Shown: one piece after another, positions 10,791-20,000 of the stretch | How positions within the stretch are numbered: position 1 is the stretch's first letter | How the letters are laid out: each line of letters begins with the position of its first letter | From: Penaeus vannamei | Taxonomy: Eukaryota > Arthropoda > Malacostraca > Decapoda > Penaeidae | Length of the DNA: 20,000 nt | Assembly (NCBI RefSeq): GCF_042767895.1 | Contig: NC_091588.1 | Coordinates: forward strand, 25,981,211 to 26,001,210 | Direction of reading: 5' to 3' | Notes under the pieces: model-generated | Told to the model about the DNA's origin: nothing | Databases searched by the model: none | What the model saw: only the letters and a program-made list of their open reading frames with translations | Program-made: the position numbers and the translations under genes

Positions 10791-11273
10791 ACATGCTACT
10801 TTACTCCCAAAACACACGCTACTTTACTCCCAAAACACATGCTACAATACTCCAAAAACACATGCTACATTACTCCCAAAACACATGCTACATTACTCCC
10901 AAAACACATGCTACATTACTCCCAAAACACATGCTACATTACTCCCAAAACACATGCTACATTACTCCCAAAACACATGCTACATTACTCCCAAAACACA
11001 TGCTACATTACTCCCAAAACACATGCTACATTACTCCCAAAACACATGTTACATTACTCCCAAAACACATGCTACTTTACTCCCAAAACACATGTTACAT
11101 TACTCCCAAAACACATGTTACATTACTCCCAAAACACATGCTACTTTACTCCCAAAACACATGCTACATTACTCCCAAAACACATGCTACTTTACTCCCA
11201 AAACACATGCTACTTTACTCCCAAAACACATGCTACATTACTCCCAAAACACATGCTACTTTACTCCCAAAAC

Positions 11274-12055
11274 ACGTGTTACATTACTCCCAAAACACTT
11301 GCTACTTTACTCCCAAAACACATGCTACATTACTCCCAAAACACATGCTACATTACTCCCAAAACACTTGCTACTTTACTCCCAAAACACGTGTTACATT
11401 ACTCCCAAAACACATGCTACATTACTCCCAAAACACATGCTACTTTACTCCCAAAACACATGCTACTTTACTCCCAAAACACATGCTACTTTACTCCCAA
11501 AACACATGCTACTTTACTCCCAAAACACATGCTACTTTACTCCCAAAACACGTGTTACATTACTCCCAAAACACTTGCTACTTTACTCCCAAAACACATG
11601 CTACATTACTCCCAAAACACATGCTACATTACTCCCAAAACACTTGCTACTTTACTCCCAAAACACGTGTTACATTACTCCCAAAACACATGCTACATTA
11701 CTCCCAAAACACATGCTACTTTACTCCCAAAACACGTGTTACATTACTCCCAAAACACTTGCTACTTTACTCCCAAAACACATGCTACATTACTCCCAAA
11801 ACACATGCTACATTACTCCCAAAACACTTGCTACTTTACTCCCAAAACACGTGTTACATTACTCCCAAAACACTTGCTACTTTACTCCCAAAACACATGC
11901 TACATTACTCCCAAAACACATGCTACATTACTCCCAAAACACTTGCTACTTTACTCCCAAAACACGTGTTACATTACTCCCAAAACACTTGCTACTTTAC
12001 TCCCAAAACACATGCTACTTTACTCCCAAAACACGTGTTACATTACTCCCAAAAC
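11274..12055 (+). repeat. 115-bp higher-order repeat of five monomers (GTGTT / TTGCT family)
   Basis: The five-monomer unit is GTGTTACATT, TTGCTACTTT, ATGCTACATT, ATGCTACATT, TTGCTACTTT. It occurs without change of type at 11274, 11550, 11734 and 11849. GTGTT monomers sit at 11274, 11389, 11550, 11665, 11734, 11849, 11964 and 12033, with spacings of 115, 161, 115, 69, 115, 115 and 69 bp. Simpler ATGTT monomers just upstream (about 11040-11130) share the C6-to-T change and may be precursors. Confidence 0.92.
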
Positions 12056-12653
12056 ACTTGCTACTTTACTCCCAAAACACATGCTACATTACTCCCAAAA
12101 CACATGCTACATTACTCCCAAAACACATGCTACTTTACTCCCAAAACACATGCTACTTTACTCCCAAAACACATGCTACTTTACTCCCAAAACACATGCT
12201 ACATTACTCCCAAAACACATGCTACATTACTCCCAAAACACACGCTACATTACTCCCAAAACACATGCTACTTTACTCCCAAAACACACGCTACATTACT
12301 CCCAAAACACATGCTATTTTACTCCCAAAACACATGCTACTTTACTCCCAAAACACATGCTATTTTACTCCCAAAACACATGCTACTTTACTCCCAAAAC
12401 ACATGCTACTTTACTCCCAAAACACATGCTACTTTACTCCCAAAACACATGCTACTTTACTCCCAAAACACATGCTACATTACTCCCCAAACACATGCTA
12501 CTTTACTCCCAAAACACATGCTACATGACTCCCAAAACACATGCTACATTACTCCCAAAACACATGCTACTTTACTCCCAAAACACATGCTACATTACTC
12601 CCAAAACACATGCTACTTTACTCCCAAAACACATGCTACATGACTCCCAAAAC

Positions 12654-12929
12654 ACATGCTGCATTACTCCCAAAACACATGCTACTTTACTCCCAAAACA
12701 CATGCTGCATTACTCCCAAAACACATGCTACTTTACTCCAAAAACACTTGCTACTTTACTCCAAAAACACATGCTACATTACTCCCAAAACACATGCTGC
12801 ATTACTCCCAAAACACATGCTACTTTACTCCCAAAACACATGCTGCATTACTCCCAAAACACATGCTACTTTACTCCAAAAACACTTGCTACTTTACTCC
12901 AAAAACACATGCTACATTACTCCCAAAAC
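12654..12929 (+). repeat. 138-bp higher-order repeat of six monomers, two copies (CTGCATT family)
   Basis: Two back-to-back copies, 12654-12791 and 12792-12929, have the same six monomer types in order. These are CTGCATTACTCCC, CTACTTT, CTGCATTACTCCC, CTACTTT with CCAAAAAC, TTGCTACTTT with CCAAAAAC, and CTACATT. Three marker changes (A8 to G, C18 to A, A3 to T) are combined in one unit, so this is a genuine multi-monomer duplication, not repeated single mutation. Confidence 0.92.
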
Positions 12930-13872
12930 ACATGCTGCATTAATCCCAAAACACATGCTGCATTAATCCCAAAACACATGCTGCATTACTCCCAAAACAC
13001 ATGCTGCATTAATCCCAAAACACATGCTGCATTACTCCCAAAACACATGCTACTTTACTCCAAAAACACTTGCTACTTTACTCCAAAAACACTTGCTACA
13101 TTACTCCCAAAACACATGCTGCATTACTCCCAAAACACATGCTGCATTAATCCCAAAACACATGCTGCATTAATCCCAAAACACATGCTGCATTACTCCC
13201 AAAACACATGCTGCATTAATCCCAAAACACATGCTGCATTAATCCCAAAACACATGCTGCATTAATCCCAAAACACATGCTGCATTACTCCCAAAACACA
13301 AGCTACATTACTCCCAAAACACATGCTACTTTACTCCCAAAACACATGCTACTTTACTCCAAAAACACTTGCTACTTTACTCCAAAAACACATGCTACAT
13401 TACTCCCAAAACACATGCTGCATTACTCCCAAAACACATGCTGCATTACTCCCAAAACACATGCTGCATTAATCCCAAAACACATGCTGCATTACTCCCA
13501 AAACACATGCTGCATTAATCCCAAAACACATGCTGCATTACTCCCAAAACACATGCTACATTACTCCAAAAACACATGCTACATTACTCCCAAAACACAT
13601 GCTGCATTACTCCCAAAACACATGCTACTTTACTCCAAAAACACTTGCTACTTTACTCCAAAAACACATGCTACATTACTCCCAAAACACATGCTGCATT
13701 ACTCCCAAAACACATGCTGCATTACTCCCAAAACACATGCTACTTTACTCCAAAAACACTTGCTACTTTACTCCAAAAACACTTGCTACATTACTCCCAA
13801 AACACATGCTACATGACTCCCAAAACACATGCTACTTTACTCCAAAAACACTTGCTACTTTACTCCAAAAAC
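12930..13872 (+). repeat. Mixed block of CTGCATTAATCCC, CTGCATTACTCCC and CCAAAAAC monomers
   Basis: This block scrambles the monomer types of the preceding hexamer with the new CTGCATTAATCCC type (C14 to A). The CCAAAAAC monomers begin runs at 13045, 13344, 13620, 13735 and 13827, always at whole-monomer spacings. A single AAGCT variant occurs near 13300. The TAA in the AATCCC type closes forward frames. Confidence 0.88.
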
Positions 13873-14194
13873 ACATGCTGCATTAATCCCAAAACACATG
13901 CTGCATTAATCCCAAAACACACGCTGCATTAATCCCAAAACACATGCTGCATTAATCCCAAAACACATGCTGCATTAATCCCAAAACACATGCTGCATTA
14001 ATCCCAAAACACATGCTGCATTAATCCCAAAACACATGCTGCATTAATCCCAAAACACATGCTGCATTAATCCCAAAACACATGCTGCATTAATCCCAAA
14101 ACACATGCTGCATTAATCCCAAAACACATGCTGCATTAATCCCAAAACACATGCTGCATTAATCCCAAAACACATGCTGCATTAATCCCAAAAC
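13873..14194 (+). repeat. Fourteen consecutive CTGCATTAATCCC monomers
   Basis: Fourteen monomers in a row share G8, A10 and A14. They are identical except for one T-to-C change at base 4 (monomer at 13919). Every monomer contains TAA, and the frame advances by two bases per monomer, so all three forward frames are closed here. The block looks like a recent local amplification of one monomer from the mixed block to its left. Confidence 0.95.
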
Positions 14195-16149
14195 ACATGC
14201 TGCATTACTCCCAAAACACATGCTACATGACTCCCAAAACACATGCTACATTACTCCCAAAACACATGCTACTTTACTCCCAAAACACATGCTACTTTAC
14301 TCCTAAAACACTTGCTACATTACTCCCAAAACACATGATACTTTACTCCCAAAACACATGCTACTTTACTCCCAAAACACATGCTACATGACTCCCAAAA
14401 CACATGCTACTTTACTCCCAAAACACATGCTACTTTACTCCCAAAACACATGCTACTTTACTCCCAAAACACATGCTACTTTACTCCCAAAACACATGCT
14501 ACATGACTCCCAAAACACATGCTACTTTACTCCCAAAACACATGCTACTTTACTCCCAAAACACATGCTACTTTACTCCCAAAACACATGCTACATTACT
14601 CCCAAAACACATGCTACTTTACTCCCAAAACACATGCTACTTTACTCCCAAAACACATGCTACATGACTCCCAAAACACATGCTACTTTACTCCCAAAAC
14701 ACATGCTACTTTACTCCCAAAACACATGCTACATGACTCCCAAAACACATGCTACATTACTCCCAAAACACATGCTACTTTACTCCCAAAACACATGCTA
14801 CTTTACTCCCAAAACACATGCTACATTACTCCCAAAACACATGCTACTTTACTCCCAAAACACATGCTACTTTACTCCCAAAACACATGCTACTTTACTC
14901 CCAAAACACATGCTACTTTACTCCCAAAACACATGCTACATGACTCCCAAAACACATGCTACTTTACTCCCAAAACACATGCTACTTTACTCCCAAAACA
15001 CATGCTACATTACTCCCAAAACACATGCTACATTACTCCCAAAACACATGCTACTTTACTCCCAAAACACATGCTACATTACTCCCAAAACACATGCTAC
15101 ATTACTCCCAAAACACATGCTACTTTACTCCCAAAACACATGCTACTTTACTCCCAAAACACATGCTACATTACTCCCAAAACACATGCTACATTACTCC
15201 CAAAACACATGCTACTTTACTCCCAAAACACATGCTACTTTACTCCCAAAACACATGCTACTTTACTCCCAAAACACATGCTACTTTACTCCCAAAACAC
15301 ATGCTACTTTACTCCCAAAACACATGCTACTTTACTCCCAAAACACATGCTACTTTACTCCCAAAACACATGCTACTTTACTCCCAAAACACATGCTACT
15401 TTACTCCCAAAACACATGCTACTTTACTCCCAAAACACATGCTACTTTACTCCCAAAACACATGCTACTTTACTCCCAAAACACATGCTACTTTACTCCC
15501 AAAACACATGCTACTTTACTCCCAAAACACATGCTACTTTACTCCCAAAACACATGCTACTTTACTCCCAAAACACATGCTACTTTACTCCCAAAACACA
15601 TGCTACATTACTCCCAAAACACATGCTACTTTACTCCCAAAACACATGCTACTTTACTCCCAAAACACATGCTACTTTACTCCCAAAACACATGCTACTT
15701 TACTCCCAAAACACATGCTACTTTACTCCCAAAACACATGCTACTTTACTCCCAAAACACATGCTACTTTACTCCCAAAACACATGCTACTTTACTCCCA
15801 AAACACATGCTACTTTACTCCCAAAACACATGCTACTTTACTCCCAAAACACATGCTACTTTACTCCCAAAACACATGCTACTTTACTCCCAAAACACAT
15901 GCTACTTTACTCCCAAAACACATGCTACTTTACTCCCAAAACACATGCTACTTTACTCCCAAAACACATGCTACTTTACTCCCAAAACACATGCTACATT
16001 ACTCCCAAAACACATGCTACTTTACTCCCAAAACACATGCTACTTTACTCCCAAAACACATGCTACTTTACTCCCAAAACACATGCTACTTTACTCCCAA
16101 AACACATGCTACTTTACTCCCAAAACACATGCTACTTTACTCCCAAAAC

Positions 16150-17124
16150 ACGTTACATTACTCCCAAAACACATGCTACTTTACTCCCAAAACACATGCT
16201 ACTTTACTCCCAAAACACGTTACATTACTCCCAAAACACATGCTACATTACTCCCAAAACACATGCTACTTTACTCCCAAAACACATGCTACTTTACTCC
16301 CAAAACACATGCTACTTTACTCCCAAAACACATGCTACTTTACTCCCAAAACACATGCTACATTACTCCCAAAACACATGCTACTTTACTCCCAAAACAC
16401 ATGCTACATTACTCCCAAAACACATGCTACTTTACTCCCAAAACACATGCTACTTTACTCCCAAAACACATGCTACTTTACTCCCAAAACACATGCTACT
16501 TTACTCCCAAAACACATGCTACTTTACTCCCAAAACACGTTACATTACTCCCAAAACACATGCTACTTTACTCCCAAAACACATGCTACTTTACTCCCAA
16601 AACACGTTACATTACTCCCAAAACACATGCTACTTTACTCCCAAAACACATGCTACATTACTCCCAAAACACATGCTACTTTACTCCCAAAACACGTTAC
16701 ATTACTCCCAAAACACATGCTACTTTACTCCCAAAACACATGCTACTTTACTCCCAAAACACATGCTACATTACTCCCAAAACACATGCTACATTACTCC
16801 CAAAACACAGGCTACATTACTCCCAAAACACATGCTACATTACTCCCAAAACACAGGCTACATTACTCCCAAAACACAGGCTACATTACTCCCAAAACAC
16901 ATGCTACATTACTCCCAAAACACATGCTACATTACTTCCAAAACACGTTACATTACTCCCAAAACACATGCTACTTTACTCCCAAAACACATGCTACTTT
17001 ACTCCTAAAACACATGCTACATTACTCCCAAAACACATGCTACTTTACTCCTAAAACACATGCTACATTACTCCCAAAACACATGCTACTTTACTCCCAA
17101 AACACGTTACATTACTCCCAAAAC
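16150..17124 (+). repeat. Seven 21-bp short monomers (ACGTTACATT type) interspersed with 23-bp monomers
   Basis: Short monomers starting ACGTTACATT begin at 16150, 16217, 16537, 16604, 16694, 16945 and 17104. All have A at base 10. They match the GTGTT family with two bases (TG or GT) deleted: ACGTGTTAC becomes ACGTTAC. Two pairs have the same 67-bp spacing (16150/16217 and 16537/16604), so at least one pair was probably copied as a block. AGGCTACATT monomers are mixed in at 16807, 16853 and 16876. Confidence 0.93.
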
Positions 17125-17331
17125 ACATGCTACTTTACTCCCAAAATACATGCTACATTACTCCCAAAACACATGCTACTTTACTCCCAAAACACATGCT
17201 ATTTTAATCCTAAAACACATGCTACATTACTCCCAAAACACATGCTACTTTACTCCCAAAACACATGCTACTTTACTCCCAAAACACATGCTACTTTACT
17301 CCCAAAACACATGCTACATTACTCCCAAAAC

Positions 17332-17352
17332 ATGCTACTTTACTCCCAAAAC
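17332..17352 (+). repeat. Single 21-bp monomer lacking the first AC
   Basis: Here CCCAAAAC joins ATGCTACTTT directly, with one CA/AC dinucleotide missing from the usual ACACATG junction. It is a separate event from the ACGTTAC short monomers. It sits in a region (17150-17900) with many singleton changes such as ATACATG, CTATTTTAATCC, CTCTCAAAAC and CTACTTCAC. Confidence 0.9.
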
Positions 17353-17881
17353 ACATGCTACTTTACTCCTAAAACACATGCTACTTTACTCCCAAAACAC
17401 ATGCTACTTTACTCCCAAAACACATGCTACATTACTCCCAAAACACATGCTACTTGACTCCCAAAACACATGCTACTTTACTCCCAAAACAAATGCTACT
17501 TTACTCCCAAAACACATGCTACATTACTCTCAAAACACATGCTACTTTACTCCCAAAACACATGCTACTTTACTCCCAAAACACATGCTACTTTACTCCC
17601 AAAACACATGCTACATTACTCCCCAAACACATGCTACATTACTCTCAAAACACATGCTACTTTACTCCCAAAACACATGCTACTTTACTCCCAAAACACT
17701 TGCTACTTTACTCCCAAAACACATGCTACTTTACTCCCAAAACACATGCTACTTCACTCCCAAAACACATGCTACTTCACTCCCAAAACACATGCTACTT
17801 TACTCCCAAAACACATGCTACTTTCCTCCCAAAACACATGCTACTTTACTCCCAAAACACATGCTACTTTACTCCCAAAAC

Positions 17882-17913
17882 ACATGCTACTTTACTCCCA
17901 TTACTCCCAAAAC
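17882..17913 (+). repeat. 32-bp long monomer with 9-bp internal duplication (first copy)
   Basis: The monomer reads CTTTACTCCC followed by ATTACTCCC before CAAAAC-type continuation. This is a 9-bp gain of ATTACTCCC-type sequence. It is flanked by standard T10 monomers on both sides. The same structure recurs at 19778-19809. Confidence 0.95.
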
Positions 17914-18212
17914 ACATGCTACTTTACTCCCAAAACACATGCTACTTTACTCCCAAAACACAGGCTACTTTACTCCCAAAACACATGCTACTTTACTCCC
18001 AAAACACATGCTACTTTACTCCCAAAACACATGCTACTTTACTCCCAAAACACATGCTACTTTACTCCCAAAACACATGCTACTTTACTCCCAAAACACA
18101 TGCTACATTACTCCCAAAACACATGCTACATTACTCCCAAAACACATGCTACATTACTCCCAAAACACATGCTACATTACTCCCAAAACACATGCTACTT
18201 TACTCCCAAAAC

Positions 18213-18603
18213 ACTTGCTACATTACTCCCAAAACACATGCTACATTACTCCCAAAACACATGCTACATTACTCCCAAAACACATGCTACTTTACTCCCA
18301 AAACACATGCTACTTTACTCCCAAAACACATGCTACTTTACTCCCAAAACACTTGCTACATTACTCCCAAAACACATGCTACATTACTCCCAAAACACTT
18401 GCTACATTACTCCCAAAACACTTGCTACATTACTCCCAAAACACAGGCTACTTTACTCCCAAAACACTTGCTACATTACTCCCAAAACACATGCTACATT
18501 ACTCCCAAAACACTTGCTACATTACTCCCAAAACACAGGCTACTTTACTCCCAAAACACTTGCTACATTACTCCCAAAACACATGCTACATTACTCCCAA
18601 AAC
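18213..18603 (+). repeat. TTGCT / AGGCT block with a 92-bp four-monomer higher-order repeat
   Basis: TTGCTACATT monomers occur at 18213, 18351, 18397, 18420, 18466, 18512 and 18558, and AGGCTACTTT monomers at 18443 and 18535. The four-monomer order TTGCTACATT, AGGCTACTTT, TTGCTACATT, ATGCTACATT is repeated exactly twice, at 18420-18511 and 18512-18603. Confidence 0.92.
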
Positions 18604-19155
18604 ACATGCTACATTACTCCCAAAACACATGCTACTTGACTCCCAAAACACATGCTACTTTACTCCCAAAACACATGCTACTTTACTCCCAAAACACATG
18701 CCACTTTACTCCCAAAACACATGCTACATTACTCCCAAAACACATGCTACTTGACTCCCAAAACACATGCTACATTACTCCCAAAACACATGCCACTTTA
18801 CTCCCAAAACACATGCTACATTACTCCCAAAACACATGCTACTTTACTCCCAAAACACATGCTACTTTACTCCCAAAACACATGCTACATTACTCCCAAA
18901 ACACATGCTACATGACTCCCAAAACACATGCTACTTTACTCCCAAAACACATGCTACTTTACTCCCAAAACACATGCTACATTACTCCCAAAACACATGC
19001 TACATGACTCCCAAAACACATGCTACTTTACTCCCAAAACACATGCTACATTACTCCCAAAACACATGCTACATTACTCCCAAAACACATGCTACTTTAC
19101 TCCCAAAACACATGCTACATTACTCCCAAAACACATGCTACTTTACTCCCAAAAC

Positions 19156-19270
19156 ACATGCTACAATACTCCAAAAACACATGCTGCATTACTCCAAAAA
19201 CACATGCTACATTACTCCCAAAACACATGCTACAATACTCCAAAAACACATGCTGCATTACTCCCAAAAC
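19156..19270 (+). repeat. 69-bp trimer with CTACAATACTCC monomers
   Basis: The order is CTACAATACTCCAAAAAC, CTGCATTACTCC, CTACATT, then CTACAATACTCCAAAAAC, CTGCATTACTCC again (19156, 19179, 19202, 19225, 19248). This is one full trimer and two thirds of a second. The CTACAATACTCC type is otherwise seen only once, at 10837. Confidence 0.88.
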
Positions 19271-19661
19271 ACATGCTACTTGACTCCCAAAACACATGCT
19301 ACTTTACTCCCAAAACACATGCTGCATTACTCCCAAAACACAGGCTACATTACTCCCAAAACACATGCAACTTTACTCCCAAAACACATGCTACTTGACT
19401 CCCAAAACACATGCTACTTTACTCCCAAAACACATGCAACTTTACTCCCAAAACACATGCTACTTTACTCCCAAAACACATGCTACTTTACTCCCAAAAC
19501 ACATGCTACTTTACTCCCAAAACACATGCTACATTACTCCCAAAACACATGCTACTTTACTTCCAAAATACATGCTACTTTACTCCCAAAAGACATGCTA
19601 CTTTACTCCCAAAACACATGCTACTTTACTCCCAAAACACATGCTACTTTACTCCCAAAAC

Positions 19662-19685
19662 ACATGCTACTTTATTCCACAAAAC
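19662..19685 (+). repeat. Single 24-bp monomer
   Basis: This monomer reads CTTTATTCCACAAAAC, with a one-base gain and a C-to-T change relative to CTTTACTCCCAAAAC. It lies in the variable right-hand part of the array, next to a CATGCAACTTT variant monomer. Confidence 0.9.
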
Positions 19686-19777
19686 ACATGCAACTTTACT
19701 CCCAAAACACATGCTACTTTACTCCCAAAACACATGCTACTTTACTCCCAAAACACATGCTACTTTACTCCCAAAAC

Positions 19778-19809
19778 ACATGCTACTTTACTCCCATTAC
19801 TCCCAAAAC
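19778..19809 (+). repeat. 32-bp long monomer with 9-bp internal duplication (second copy)
   Basis: This has the same 9-bp gain as the monomer at 17882-17913, again between standard T10 monomers. The two are 1896 bp apart. The variants around them differ, so a simple recent block copy is not obvious. Confidence 0.95.
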
Positions 19810-20000
19810 ACATGCTACTTTACTCCCAAAACACATGCTACTTTACTCCCAAAACACATGCTACTTTACTCCCAAAACACATGCTACTTTACTCCCCAAA
19901 CACATGCTACTTTACTCCCCAAACACATGCTACTTTACTCCCAAAACACATGCTACTTTACTCCCAAAACACATGCTACATTACTCCCAAAACACATGCT

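Larger units (their letters stand above)
1798..20000 (+). repeat. 23-bp satellite array, 791 complete monomers, continuing past the window
   Basis: The monomer has bases 1-12 ACATGCTACTTT and bases 13-23 ACTCCCAAAAC, repeated head to tail in one orientation with no foreign insertion. On the plus strand the monomer has 8 A, 8 C, 6 T and 1 G. The commonest change is T to A at base 10. Local blocks carry further linked changes. I count 791 complete monomers and a 7-base partial one: 780 of 23 bp, eight of 21 bp, two of 32 bp and one of 24 bp. These lengths sum exactly to the span. No forward frame of the consensus has a stop and 23 is not a multiple of 3, so every forward frame gives the same 23-residue peptide repeat beginning MLLYSQNTCY. 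The minus strand has stops in two of three frames of the consensus. The array may be centromeric, pericentromeric or subtelomeric; position on the chromosome cannot be read from this window. Confidence 0.99.

Noticed and set aside
19115..19297. Minus-strand frame of 60 codons within the satellite
   Set aside because: It is a by-product of local CTGCATT, CAATACT and CCAAAAAC variants that remove the TAG/TAA normally present on the minus strand of the monomer. The product is a Met-Cys-Phe-Gly repeat with no independent support.
1798..20000. CRISPR array (short direct repeats in large number)
   Set aside because: There are no unique spacers; repeat follows repeat directly at 23-bp intervals. 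No cas-like genes are present, and the context is eukaryotic.
1798..20000. Telomere repeat or CENP-B-box centromeric satellite
   Set aside because: The monomer does not contain a TTAGGG-, TTAGG- or TTTAGGG-type telomere unit, and no CENP-B-box core (TTCG with CGGG) is present. A centromeric role remains possible but is not shown by the sequence.
1798..20000. Array as an assembly artefact
   Set aside because: Variant monomers form ordered, non-random blocks and higher-order repeats that a collapsed or artificially extended assembly would not easily create. Total copy number may still be inaccurate and should be checked with long reads.

Overview
This window is eukaryotic, non-coding, repeat-dominated DNA. 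I find no gene I would call with confidence. There are no operons, ribosome-binding sites, tRNAs, rRNAs, CRISPR arrays or intact mobile elements. A long AT dinucleotide run, a poly-T tract, a minisatellite and an 18 kb short-unit satellite point to a nuclear chromosome, plausibly of an invertebrate animal. The sequence alone does not fix the taxon.

Layout. Positions 1-479 are AT-rich unique DNA with an A-rich patch and two tiny overlapping reading frames. Positions 480-736 are visibly GC-richer and carry an open, coding-like stretch on the minus strand, interrupted by a TA/TG microsatellite with a short palindrome. Positions 730-1209 are a 41-bp minisatellite of 11 full copies plus a partial one, which appears to have grown out of that coding-like stretch. 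Positions 1210-1555 are unremarkable AT-rich DNA. Positions 1556-1642 hold an (AT)n run followed directly by 22 T. Positions 1643-1797 are short unique DNA.

From 1798 to the end of the window there is one uninterrupted, head-to-tail, single-orientation satellite with a 23-bp monomer. I count 791 complete monomers plus 7 bases, and the array runs off the right end. The monomer has no stop codon in any forward frame and 23 is not a multiple of 3. All three forward frames therefore read through many monomers and encode the same 23-residue peptide repeat. These long frames follow from the repeat arithmetic and are not genes.

The array has internal structure. Most monomers differ only by T or A at monomer base 10. 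Marked subfamilies occur in local blocks: CACGTG-bearing monomers, linked C4/G12 monomers, CTGCATTAATCCC monomers, GTGTT/TTGCT monomers and AGGCT monomers. Several blocks form short higher-order repeats of 3, 4, 5 or 6 monomers (69, 92, 115 and 138 bp). The first 624 monomers keep perfect 23-bp phase. All eleven length variants found lie in the last 167 monomers. The satellite's subfamily history, the abrupt left edge and the phase asymmetry are the most interesting content; no protein-coding system is visible.
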